Positions 21,434 to 32,181 of a DNA stretch of 64,000 bases are shown in pieces. This DNA is from Hsuehochloa calcarea (taxonomy: Eukaryota; Streptophyta; Magnoliopsida; Poales; Poaceae): the NCBI GenBank assembly GCA_036346395.1, contig CM070596.1:22048177-22112176 (forward strand), read 5' to 3'. The stretch's first letter is position 1. The number at the start of each line of letters is the position of its first letter. The notes under the pieces are model-generated. The model made no database searches. It was not told the DNA's origin and saw only the letters and a list, made by a program, of their open reading frames with translations. A program made the translations under genes and the position numbers.

Positions 21434-23634
21434 TCGCAGACTCTCCCGAACTTGGAGACAAACTTCGCGTCCCTGTCAGAAACGATGGTCTTTGGCACAC
21501 CATGCAGTCTTACTATTTCACGCACATAGATAGGAGCTAGATCACTCGCTGAATTTGTCGTGCGAATAGGAATGAAGTGCGCAGACTTGCTGAATCGATC
21601 CACCACTACCCAAACTGCATCCTTCCCTCGCGGCGAACGAGGCAACGCCACCACAAAGTCCATAGAGATATCATCCCAAGGCCACTGAGGTACCTCCAAA
21701 GGCTGCAACAACCTCAGCAGACGCTTGTGCTCGCCTTTCACTTGTCGACACACACCACAAGAAGCCACATAGTTAGCAATATCCACCTTCATTCTTTTCC
21801 ACCAAAAATTCTGTTTCAGATCTCGATACATCTTAGTCTCACCAGGATGAACAGTGTACGGAGTGCGATGTGCCTCCCTCAAAATCTCATCTTTGACCTC
21901 CGCCTTTTGTGGTACACAAAGGCGGCCCTTAAACCTCAAAGTACCAAAATTGTCCATACTAAAATCACCCTCTTTTCCCTCATCCAGACGCTTCCTAACC
22001 TCCTGTAATAACCGGTCACTCTGTTGCTTCCGACACGCGATGCCGAATAGTGACTCAAGAATCAACTGTGTCTCAACATGTGATGTGCCCGCATAACAAT
22101 AGGATATACCCATGCGATCAAAATCAGCAATAAGGCAATCTAGAGTAGCGGGAGTCGCCTTGCGACTAAGAGCATCCGCAACAACATTGGCCTTGCCTGG
22201 ATGATACTGAATAGTAAGATCGTAATCCTTGATCAACTCCAACCACCTCCTTTGCCTCAAATTCAGATCTTTCTGAGTGAAGATATATTTGAGACTCTTG
22301 TGATCTGTGAAAATATCACAAGGCTCGCCGTATAGATAATGCCTCCAAATCTTGAGAGCAAAGACAACCGCAGCCAACTCCAAATCATGAGTGGGATAAT
22401 TCTGCTCGTGCTTCTTTAACTGCCTCGACGCATAAGCAATTACCTTACCGTCTTGCATAAGAACACAGCCAAGACCCACTCGAGACGCATCTGAAAAGAC
22501 TGTGAACCGCTTTCCCGGCTCGAGAAGAGTGAGGATAGGAGAGGTCACCAACCTGTCCTTCAAAATACAGAAACTGCGCTCACACTCATCGGTCCACTGG
22601 AATCTCACACCTTTCTGAGTAAGCTGAGACATCGGTTTGGCGATGATAGAGAAATCCTGCACAAATCGCCGATAATAACCAGCCAAACCCAAGAAACTCC
22701 TCACCTCCTTCACATTAGTCGGCCTCTTCCAATCCACCACTGTGGAGACCTTGCTAGGATCAACAGCAATACCCTGAGGGTTAATCACATGACCCAGAAA
22801 ACCCACTTCTGAAATCCAGAACTCACACTTCTTCAACTTAGCATAGAACTTGTGCTCTCTCAAGGTATCTAAAACCAGCCTCAAATGACGCTCATGATCC
22901 TCATTGGTCTTGGAATAGATAAGAATATCATCAATGAACACCACCACGAAGTCATCTAGATACTCGTGCAACATGTTGTTCATGGTCTCCATAAAAATGG
23001 CAGGTGCATTAGTCAATCCAAAAGACATAACTTTATACTCATAATGCCCATACCTGGTGGAGAAAGCAGTCTTCTCTACATCCTGCTCACGCACACGGAT
23101 TTGATTATACCCTGACTGGAGGTCGATCTTGGAGAATACTTGAGCTCCATTCAACCGATCAAACAAATCCTCAATGCGGGGCAATGGATATTTGTTCTTG
23201 ATTGTGACTGCATTAAGTGCACGATAATCAATACACATACGCCAACTCCCATCCTTCTTCTCAGTGAATAGAACAGGAGCTCCCCATGGCGATACACTAC
23301 GCCTGATCAAACCTTTAGCCAACAAATCATCCAATTGCTTCTTCAATTCGTCCTGAAAAGGACGTGCTAGTCGATATGGAGACATTGAGATGGGACGAGT
23401 ACCCGGAACAAGATCAATGCGAAACTCCACATCTCGCGCAGGTGGCAATCCCGGAAGCTCAGCCGGAAACACATCGGGATAATCACTAACCACTGGAATC
23501 TCCTCAATCTGCGAAGCCACACTCGGTTTCTCAGCAAGAGCTAAAAGAAGCCCAGTTTTCACTGCACGCTGACCGGGAAACAATCCGACCAACATCGAAA
23601 GAGAGCGCGGGGGCGCACTCCCCTGAAAGGTCAA
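21400..23634 (-). CDS. pol: E5 Pol: reverse transcriptase, RNase H, N-terminal and part of core integrase
   Basis: This is the longest frame in the window, at 744 codons. RT spans roughly residues 90-300, with the KDGSWRMCIDYRALN motif and the catalytic FIDDILIYSK box near residue 233. RNase H (about 370-490) includes FTVFSDASRVGLG, THDLELAAVVFAL and FTDHKSL. The integrase H-H-C-C finger lies at about 600-650 (HRTPYTVHPGETK, CGVCRQVK), followed by the core with ISMDFVVALP and IVSDRDAKF, the first two catalytic Asp. It ends by frameshift after VSKF. Protease lies upstream in another frame, so a second shift lies near 23650. Together these enzymes copy and integrate the element. Confidence 0.93.
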   Translation of the reverse strand: MTFQGSAPPRSLSMLVGLFPGQRAVKTGLLLALAEKPSVASQIEEIPVVSDYPDVFPAELPGLPPARDVEFRIDLVPGTRPISMSPYRLARPFQDELKKQLDDLLAKGLIRRSVSPWGAPVLFTEKKDGSWRMCIDYRALNAVTIKNKYPLPRIEDLFDRLNGAQVFSKIDLQSGYNQIRVREQDVEKTAFSTRYGHYEYKVMSFGLTNAPAIFMETMNNMLHEYLDDFVVVFIDDILIYSKTNEDHERHLRLVLDTLREHKFYAKLKKCEFWISEVGFLGHVINPQGIAVDPSKVSTVVDWKRPTNVKEVRSFLGLAGYYRRFVQDFSIIAKPMSQLTQKGVRFQWTDECERSFCILKDRLVTSPILTLLEPGKRFTVFSDASRVGLGCVLMQDGKVIAYASRQLKKHEQNYPTHDLELAAVVFALKIWRHYLYGEPCDIFTDHKSLKYIFTQKDLNLRQRRWLELIKDYDLTIQYHPGKANVVADALSRKATPATLDCLIADFDRMGISYCYAGTSHVETQLILESLFGIACRKQQSDRLLQEVRKRLDEGKEGDFSMDNFGTLRFKGRLCVPQKAEVKDEILREAHRTPYTVHPGETKMYRDLKQNFWWKRMKVDIANYVASCGVCRQVKGEHKRLLRLLQPLEVPQWPWDDISMDFVVALPRSPRGKDAVWVVVDRFSKSAHFIPIRTTNSASDLAPIYVREIVRLHGVPKTIVSDRDAKFVSKFGRVCECIGHTAPPYI

Positions 23635-24112
23635 AGTCTCCCAGGCGGGTTCGCATGCATTCTCTACGTAAACAGGATATCACGGCTCGATAAGAGTGCA
23701 ACCAATCCATACCCAAGATAACGTCGAACGGCTCCATTTGAATAACTATCAAATTCGCCGTGAACTTCTCTCCATCAATAATAATAGAACACCTAGGACA
23801 AACAGTAGAGCTAGCAATAATACCCCCAGGAGAACTAACTAACACTGACTGAGAAATCCACTGCATACTCAAGTTCGCTCTCCTAGCAAACGCCGTCGAC
23901 ACAAACGAAAAGGTAGCCCCTGAATCAAAAAGGACTAAAGCATCAAACGAATCCACAAGCAAAGTACCTGTCACCACGTCAGGATGACCCGCGGACTCCG
24001 CTGTGGGCATGGCGTACACTCCAGGTGGCGCTATGGCGAAAGAAGACGATGCCGGGGCGCCGAGAGCCCCAACAATCTCTTTGTGGCGGTGCGAGTAAAG
24101 CCGGTCGTGCAA
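23531..24112 (-). CDS. E5 protease region of the polyprotein
   Basis: The frame contains VLFDSGATFSFVS, the retropepsin active-site Asp, and later FDVILGMDWLHSYRAVISC, typical of chromovirus proteases. It would cleave Gag-Pol into mature proteins. Its last 35 or so codons are out of frame relative to the true polyprotein, because the RT frame begins before it ends; a frameshift separates them near 23650. Upstream the gag frame is also shifted. Confidence 0.85.
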   Translation of the reverse strand: MHDRLYSHRHKEIVGALGAPASSSFAIAPPGVYAMPTAESAGHPDVVTGTLLVDSFDALVLFDSGATFSFVSTAFARRANLSMQWISQSVLVSSPGGIIASSTVCPRCSIIIDGEKFTANLIVIQMEPFDVILGMDWLHSYRAVISCLRRECMRTRLGDFDLSGECAPALSFDVGRIVSRSACSENWASFSSC

Positions 24113-24139
24113 CCCGGCGGTGCGAAGGTGGCGGTGCTA

Positions 24140-25334
24140 GTAGTACCCTACCGGGCGCCCAAGTGAAGGAAATGGCATCGCCGGAGGAGCGATCATCATC
24201 CGAAAGATCCTCGAGCAGGACCATCAAGAAGAAGATGGCACAGCTCCCACTTGATCACGCTTAGCGGGGTTACGGCGACACACCCGCTCCTTGTGACTCG
24301 GTCGGCCACACCGACGGCAATCACCCGTCTGCGCACTCGCAGCCAGTGTCCATCACCGCACTTAAAGCAAAGCATGCCCCGCCTCGGGACAGACGAAGAG
24401 CCGAGTACCGCAAAGGACGAGGCGCCAAGAAGGGAACGGCCTCGATCGCTAGACACAAAGATCGCGTCCTCCTTGAATTTCTTGAAAGGTGTCGAACAGA
24501 CCCACTTCCTCACTAGAGCTCCTCTTCCGGTCACCACCGGAAGCTACCATCCACCGAGGCTCGCCCCTTTGTGAGTGCATCTCCAACTCCATACCCTGGC
24601 TTGCTCCACCACGAGCTGTAATCACGGAGTGGAGTAGCTCCCAACACATGCCGGTACTCGAGGTGAGACCCCGACGGAACCTCTTGGCCTTCGAAGATCA
24701 TCGTTCACACAGAGGGACGGCGAACCAAGTTGTTGAACTCACCTCATACTCAAGAATAGACCTCTTCCCACGAGCAAAGGTCGTCAAGGCAACCTCCATC
24801 TTCTCAACAAATGAGTAGGGTAGAACTTCCCTTGAACGATCAACAAAATCCTCCCAAGTGGTGGCCCTTGAGTGGCGGTCCTCAAGACAACACGCCCTCC
24901 CACCAAATATCACGCTGCCCTTCAAATTGAAAGGCTACAAACGGACCCTCGATGTGAAGACATCTCCAAAGCTCAAAGCGCCTCTCCATGTAGCGCAACT
25001 TGGTCCATTGCTCGGACCGTGTGCCCACCACAAACGAATCAAACCTCAACCCCATCCACTCTCGAAGTGACATCGCGCCTCGAACCGGTGGATGTGCGAC
25101 AGAGCAACAACAGATGCCGCGAATAGGAACTACGGCGCTGTTGACGAAGAGCACGGATCTCTCCCACCAACTCTCTCGGAAAGCGGAGTCTCATCTGGAC
25201 CCCAACCGAGGCGGGTCAACAAACCCCCTCGCCATCGACTCATCTCGCACACGAGGTGGCTCCACGGAACCTCGCCCGCGGCCACGACCTCCACGACCGC
25301 GGCCACCACGACCACGTCCTCTACCCCTCGGCAT
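24140..25334 (-). pseudogene. gag: E5 gag, broken
   Basis: The ATG at 25334 begins a strongly basic Arg/Gly-rich start (MPRGRGRGRGGRGRGG). Then come a gag core (YMERRFELWRCLHIEG near 24950, and TTWEDFVDRSREVLPYSF with FARGKRSILEYEVSS near 24750) and a CFKCGDGHW zinc knuckle near 24370. These lie in at least three different frames. The gag core matches the retrotransposon gag family, which binds the genomic RNA. Frameshifts and possible local sequence errors in this GC-rich region make it non-functional as read. Confidence 0.75.
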
Positions 25335-25587
25335 AGCTATCAACCACAATCAACAATCCACAATGAGTTCAAAGATCAAAATAAACTCATCCATCAATAA
25401 ACAACATAACGGAAGCGTAAAAACTATATTCGTACCTCTCTCTAACCTACTGTGCACTAGTGTGTCAAATTTTAGGTTAGTTAACCATTAGCAAATTTTA
25501 GTTGATTTACTAAACTAAAACAAATTTTTTTTTTAACAATTTTAGTTTGCCTAAGTTGTTAATCTATTCACCACGGACCTAAAGCCC

Positions 25588-25599
25588 GCTCTAATACCA
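25588..25599 (-). other. E5 primer binding site
   Basis: Minus TGGTATTAGAGC matches the initiator tRNA-Met site with one transition. It is separated from the 5' LTR (25602) by two bases. Confidence 0.9.
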
Positions 25600-25601
25600 A
25601 C

Positions 25602-27920
25602 TGTAACACCCCAGCCCAACACTAAGCCTAGAATGCCACCACACTACTTTCTAAACTAATAATTAACGACACACTATAAAATTACAGCAAGAAAACAATG
25701 ATAATCATATCAATGGACCACAAAAAGGACATGCATAATTATGGATCAAATGACAATAAATGAGCAAAGGGAATTATAACCAAGTAAATAATCCAAAATA
25801 GCCTCAACCAATGAATCCAAATTAATAAAGCAAATAGTCTAGTCCAAATGATGTCCTAAACTTTATTCAACCTCTAACATGTCCAAGTGTAATCCAATTG
25901 TGAATAAAAAGATTCTTATGGCAAATGATCATGTGTTGTCCATGTGCTCTAATCGCTCTCAGCTACGGCATCCTCGAAGATCACCTAAAGACAACAATAG
26001 AGCAAGGGTGAGTCCACGACTCAGCAAACACATCCATAAACAACGAACAATAATCAATCAACAGCATTCAATAACTCCATTAACATCACAGGTACTTCTA
26101 TTAATATTCTCATCCATTAATCTCATGTACCAATGCAAATCTATTCTACATGTCCACATGCACTTCTTTCGCGTATACCGGTATAGCGTGAGTGAATGCT
26201 CGCGACAACATTCACTCTCAAGCCCGTTCCTCCATAAGGATCGGGGACCTCCTCCACTCCCGTGGAGTTGTGATCATAATGATCACCTTCTCTTATGCAA
26301 AGATGCTTATGAATGCAAACATGCAAACTCCATCATAAACATCATATCCAATTGTCCATCATGCTTATCAACAAAGATATAAACATACCAATTATTTGTT
26401 TGCAATTAAACAGAATAAAAGCACAACAATAATGGTAATAGAAGATAAAGAAAACAGTGATCGATCATTGATCGCTGTCTACCATGCACTTGCCTTTACT
26501 AGTTGCGACGCACAATTTGGCTAGCAGATGGCAACAAGTACGACGCCTCTCCTACATTAAATACACAAATCTCAATACAAGCTACAGCATCATAAGAACA
26601 ACAATCAATCGACATCGCTCCTACACGTCCCCAAATATACCACGTTACGCCGGTACCGAATAGTTACCCATAGCTGTCCTGTTACTAAAAAGAGCGTAAC
26701 TTTTGACTCAAAAGTCCGATCACAACAAACCACCCCATTCTGGATTCTTTATAAAATTATCCACATTTTCTTAGATTACGAAGACTTCTAATTAAATCAT
26801 CTAACCCTCCGTATTTAGCCCAGAAAGCCGGTCTGTCCGCTTCGGAACAGCAGTCTTACTAAATTCATAACTTTTGTTTTACTCAACGAAAATTCGCGTT
26901 CTCAGATTCTACAGAACCATTGGACAATTATCTACAACTTGCATGTATATCCAAAACTCTAATTAGGATATTTACTATTTTTAATCTACAGTCTACCAAA
27001 ACAGCGCCGAAAGACAACAACCGTAAAAACAGCGGTCTTCCGAAAATCATAACTCAAATTCTACTTGTCTGATTGACGTGATCAAATATGCTATAGAAAG
27101 ATATCGAAATTATCTACAATTAACTAGTAGATGGTATTTCCAGGATTCGCACTTAAGGTACCCGAATAAATCGATCAACGGAACAGCGGGCTAAGCAGTG
27201 CTAAACAGATCTATTAATCGACCTCTCTAAATAATCTCAGTTATAATCTCTAATTAACATAGCAAAACAGAGAGAACATGTATCAAACCTCCACGCGACG
27301 ACGTCGACGCACACCACAGCGGCGAAGAAAGAATACCGCTCGGGCGAAGCGAGCACCACACGCAAAGACAAAGGCACAAGTGTCTTCGCAAGAATAAATA
27401 ACAAAGAAATGCAGCCGCGCAGCAGACAAAGACCACGCAAGAATCGGCAAATCCAGCGCGACAATCGGAATCAAAGCACGGCCGGCACGGATTGGTTCGC
27501 CGCGACAATCGGCGGCAACAAGAAGACCAAAGCGCGAGGCGGCAAAGACTTCGGCTTTGGGCTGGATCGGCGAGAGCGACCTCAGCAGCGCGCTTCGGCT
27601 CGGGGCCCAGCCGGCGCGCGCTTCGCGAAGACAAGCGGCAGCAGCACGCAGAGAAAGCAATCGGCGGCGGCCTACAAGAACGCATGTGGCGGCGAAGAGG
27701 ACTAGTGGCGGCGGCGATTTCGAGAAAAGAAAAAAGCGCGGCTTGGGAAAAAGTGGCTAGGGTTTTCTAAAATAATTCCACCACTATTTATACAGCTCAC
27801 AAAAAACCGAAAATTCTATTTTCATAAGTCCCTTTTATTTAATTACGCAAAAACCCTAAATTCTTTAATTACTTAACTTATTATTATTATTGCTATTAAT
27901 ATGATTTTCAGAATATTACA
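25602..27920 (-). repeat. E5 5' LTR (2319 bp)
   Basis: It pairs with 18229-20543. It carries an intact TATACCGGTATA palindrome at 26174-26185, the hairpin cluster following it (26188-26290) and a TATA box at 27784-27793. The apparent 167-codon frame at 25879-26382 is LTR sequence and is split in the sister copy. The block 27300-27725 differs sharply from the sister. Confidence 0.94.
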
Positions 27921-29463
27921 TTTTATCTCCTGTCGTTTTGTAGCTCTGGTTTTTATCTTTCCATAGCCACTGAGATCACCAGATTCCGCTTTACGGTTTA
28001 TGAGATATGAATTTTTATTTGTTTGTTGTTCTGTCTGTCTGACGAGAAGGAACTGTCTGTTTGTTCCTCAATTTTGACCTTGTTAATTTAAGATTCAGGA
28101 GCTCCACCCATTTAGGTTATTGTAGAATTTTTTATAATATTTCTATATTGATAAAGAACACCTCCATTAGATATATAGAATGAATGATATGCCTTGTTCT
28201 TTACTGCTGATCGATTGTTTGGACAGATGTCTGTCATACATTTTCAACTGCTGGTTAGCTGATTGGTTTTGCAGATTTAGTGAATCTTGTCAACTATCGT
28301 TTCATAGCCTGGTTCGTTAAGATTCATTGAGCACTAGTTTCACGTCATTCCGAGTTACAGATTTTTAATTATGATTTTTCTCGTAATCGCTGCCCAAGAG
28401 GGGTTGTCGTGGTGAATAGTTTAATTGTCAGTTTGAACCCGTTGATTGTGTTGGATAGTTAGAGGGTAATGGTAGGACACCTGTAGCTATCTCATACCTT
28501 GTTGTCCTTATTCCGAATATATGTTTGTGTAAGCGGTGAGACGGTGAGTGGAGGAGCACTTTCGTTGCCTCCTAACACGTCACAGCGCGGAAGGCAAGTA
28601 CCTTGTTTGATTCTATTGAATGTTGATGATTGAACGTGGATGTAATGCTATACTTGCTAGTCATATTCATATACTGAGTATTATTCTTTATTTTTATGTG
28701 ATAAAATTTCATTTCATGTCATCCATTCTATTCATGCCATGTTTTCGTTGTGACTACGGGAGTGGAAATCAAAAGACCCATCAATTTCAGTATGGGCATG
28801 TAAGTCCCACCACTCCAATGTGGGCAATCTTGGGCACCCGTATGAAACGTTCTTCATACGGTATTTGGGTCCCAGGATTTTGTGAAGTACGTGCTTAAGT
28901 GAACACCGACGGGTGTATCACTCGTTATACCGGTATAAGTTGTTGAGCAGTCAGTTCTTTGAATGCATCCATTTATATTCATAAGTGTTCAGAGATAAGT
29001 TCATAATTCGTATTGAGATTGATTTGTTCATAACCTTATCTGTTCAATTGTTTACTGTACTTGCAGAGTTTCTACTAATTCTTGCTTTATTTATTTATTT
29101 AGGTGATCATTGGTGATGACGCTGGGCGGGACTAGTCACACACACTATTCACACTTTTGACCTTCCTTCCGTTTTAATACTATGATTTGATTATACCTTT
29201 CATTCGTAGAATGTTGAACTGTAATAATTTTTTTTGATGTGGTTGATAAACCTCCCGTTGCCATGGTTGCTTTAGTACTGTTGGTGATCCTTGATCACTC
29301 CCTTGTTTAATCGCTTGGATTCAACATTTATTACTGCCATTACTTTATGAAAGTTTGACTTCTTTATGTCCTCATATGAGTTATGTTTGAATTCTTCCGC
29401 TGGTTGATTACATGTTAGATCCTTTAGGTAACATTTTAGCTTCCGAATAGCGAGGGTGTTACA
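27921..29463 (+). repeat. E4 3' LTR, second part
   Basis: It resumes after E5 with the duplicated TTTTA and follows 11958-13500 closely to GGGTGTTACA. It carries an intact TATACCGGTATA at 28926-28937 and the hairpin set at about 28777-28862. The sister LTR has lost the palindrome (about 12965). Confidence 0.92.
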
Positions 29464-29468
29464 GAACC

Positions 29469-30039
29469 CGCGATAGCTTGTCGATCCAAATCGCACCGTC
29501 AATCAGAATCAGGTAGAATCATGGTAGAGTTGCGATCTAAAGAGTAGAATTGCGTAGAATCTTGTAGAATCACAGAGTAGGATCGTGGTAGAGTTGTTTG
29601 GGCAAAAAAATAAATTTTTTTGCAATTTTTTTGAATTTTTTAGAGGGCAGGGTTTGCTAATATTTTGTTTTAGAGCAAAATTTATTGATATTAATTTCAG
29701 AGAATGAAATTATAAATAAACAAGGAGCATGCAAAATATTATATCAGTGCGGTAATGCTAGTACAAATATCTATATTACGACGAGCAATCTTGAGATTGA
29801 TAATGATAAGCTATTTTTATTCCTGAAGTATGTCTAGCTAATTTTAAGGAACATGCAAGTGTTGTAATTAGATATGAATTTACAAAAGTTGTGAACATTT
29901 CTCATGTAATTGTAATAAGCTAGTCATGAGCATTGGCTATTCTCTTGTAGTTCAGAACTATATCACCCATCATGTCAGTACCATTATGCTTTTCTATTAT
30001 GCGATAAAAAGTGTTTTGTCCCTTTTCGGTTATAAGTGG
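29469..30039. other. hAT-like element, middle part
   Basis: AT-rich, without a coding frame. The left 110 bp has repeated GTAGAATC/GTAGGATC words. It ends with AGTGG, the target chosen by E6. It is joined to 11325-11377 and 50738-50893 when E4 and E6 are removed. Confidence 0.75.
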
Positions 30040-30364
30040 TGTAACACCCCAAGACCCACATTACCCTGGGATGCTATTGAACTACTCTACCACTAGCCAA
30101 TTTGCAAGACAAATTAAACTGGCAACATTTAATTAACATGATAATATAAGCGGAAGCATAAACTACTAGAAAATAACCGAATAAGGAGAACAATGAAATA
30201 TTCAAAAATCAACTTAACATAATAACTAAAGGAACGGTTCCAAATTAAACATTGAAGCAATCTTCCATAAGACAGCTAAGCAAAACTAGAATTCTTATGA
30301 CTTTATTTCTGCATTAAGACAAAATCCATGTGCATCATTGTGGCGCTGCTCTACCCTTCCCAAT
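30040..30364 (-). repeat. E6 3' LTR, terminal 325 bp
   Basis: It begins TGTAACACCCCAAGACCC on plus and matches 48402-48725 almost perfectly. It is cut by E7 at CCAAT (30360-30364). Confidence 0.93.
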
Positions 30365-32181
30365 TGTTGGACCGAAAAGGCGACTAGAGGGGGGGGTGAA
30401 TAGGAGCAAGCTCACTTTTTCCGAAATAATGAATTCAACACAATTTCACTCCAATAGCTATTAGGAAGCTATGAAGATCAATATACCAGTACAGCGGAAG
30501 ACTAGTATTGAATCCAATTAAATCCCCTAAGCAAAATAACAAAATCAACTAAGATTGCAGAATCACAAAGCATGGGCGGTCTGACCTCTGGACCCAGCCG
30601 GTTGGACCAATTGCCGGGCGGTCTGACCGCTGTTGTACTGGCGGTCGGGCCGCTCCAAAATCGGTCTGACCGGTGATGACGGGCGGTCTGACCGGTCGAC
30701 TCCAGAACCGATCTGAAACAGTAAAATAAGCCCGATGACGAAGTTGCAATTAGGTCAAACTTTTGATTCTCAACTCCAAACTTTATGGAACTTTGCACAC
30801 ACCTTCTCTAAGCTATTGAGGACCTATTCCAATCGAATATTATGATAATTCTTGGATAGATCCTGAACAATTGCCAATTGATTAACAGAAGGTCTAAAAC
30901 CGGGCAAGAACGAAAACTTGATCCTAATGCTTGTTCGTGAGAGATTGATGATCAAGAAGATGCTAGATAGATTCACAGATATCACAGCAAGCTAATTCAC
31001 GTGAAAGAATCAATCACAAACTCGCGGATCAAAGAAAGCCCTAAAATCACGAAATTGAAAGCAAGAACGAAAAGAGATTTATCTCAAGCAAACCTCGCAT
31101 AGATTAAGAACGTGATCGTTGCTGGATTACACCCATACCATCATGGATCAGTGGTCAATCCAAGATCACAAAATTGACCTCAAACCATGAAAAGCCCTAG
31201 CCTCCACCTCAACTCCCCCTAAGCCAATTAGGGTTTGAAGACAACAAAAGAGGTGAAAAATAGCGAGAGCAAAGGGTGCAATCACCACCTTCTCCTATTT
31301 ATAGTGGAGGCCTAGAACTCTCTAGGGTTTGACTCAATTGGGCTCCGTTAAGGCCCACTAACAAACGGGTCACACACGCACGCGCCGCAGCGCCGTCTTT
31401 AACCTTTTGACCTAAACCGCTTCACCATGCGCCATGGATTTGCCAATAGGTCACCCTTGTCCATCTTGTGTCACGCTTGAGTCATTGACTCACCCGCATC
31501 GCCGATCGTTTTGGACCTCAACTCTCCAAGTCTAGTCCCGATCCTCCTTGCGTTGACCGTCGTTGACCACCAAGCAATCTGCACAACCATAGACAAGCAA
31601 ACACGAATTCGGGAACAAGTTCTTCACAACTTGACCCATGTTAGTCAAAACATGCATCATGCAAACCATATGCCACGATACCAATGACTTTGACCTAACA
31701 AAACAACATCGCCACGGTTGGCCGACGCTCAAGTCAATACCGGTCCGACCGCTCCATGTGAGCGGTCGGACGCTTCTTGGCCGGTCGGACCGCTCCTCGT
31801 GAGCGGTCGGACCGCCCCTAGGACTTAGCCGAAATTCATGCCCTGAAATTACGAAACCTTCTGGAAATTAAAAACGAATAGAACTTCTTACTAGAGACTC
31901 CAAAAATCATGAGACCAAGTGCATTGGGATCCCCTCACTTGCCTACAACACCTATTTTTGGCCCAGCTCATTTTGACCACTTTTAGGTCACAGCCGGTCG
32001 GACCGCCGCACATGGCCGGCCGGACCGATTTGGGACCGGTCGGATCATTGCTAGGACCGTCGGACCGCCGTCCCGTAATGCTCGTAGCTTTGTCGAAAAC
32101 TCGTGAAACGACAAACCGTAAACACCATTGCCAATTGTCACATCATCCTAAGATCTGGAGTATATTCCAATGATATCCACA
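30365..32181 (-). repeat. E7 3' LTR (1817 bp)
   Basis: It begins TGTTGGACCG and ends GATATCCACA on plus. It contains perfect palindromes GCGGTCTGACCGC (30618-30630) and GCGGTCGGACCGC (31803-31815), and a TATA-like box at 31295-31304 (minus). It differs from its sister mainly by small indels in CG-rich spots. Confidence 0.94.

Larger units (their letters stand above)
18229..27920 (-). mobile_element. E5: Ty3/gypsy chromovirus (Tekay/Del-like), minus strand, TSD TTTTA
   Basis: The LTRs are 18229-20543 and 25602-27920. The perfect duplication TTTTA is at 18224-18228 and 27921-27925. Interior order on minus is primer site, gag, protease, RT, RNase H, integrase, chromodomain and polypurine tract. 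Integrase after RNase H is the Ty3/gypsy order, and the chromodomain-like end makes it a chromovirus; the Tekay/Del clade is my inference. Outside one GC-rich block the LTRs differ at only about 1% of sites by eye, so insertion was relatively recent. Confidence 0.95.
11378..29463 (+). mobile_element. E4: large non-coding gypsy derivative (LARD-like), plus strand, TSD GAACC
   Basis: The LTRs are 11378-13500 and 17665-18228 plus 27926-29463 (split by E5). The flanking duplication GAACC is at 11373-11377 and 29464-29468. Net length is about 8.4 kb. The primer site at 13503 and the purine tract at 17652 define the interior (13501-17664). It lacks any long open frame; only a decayed integrase-tail/chromodomain region is recognisable. 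It therefore depended on enzymes of a related autonomous gypsy element to move. The LTR copies differ more than those of E5, consistent with E4 being older. Confidence 0.9.

Noticed and set aside
25879..26382. 167-codon open frame on plus
   Set aside because: It lies wholly in the E5 5' LTR. The sister LTR has the same sequence split into two frames, and it has no family resemblance.
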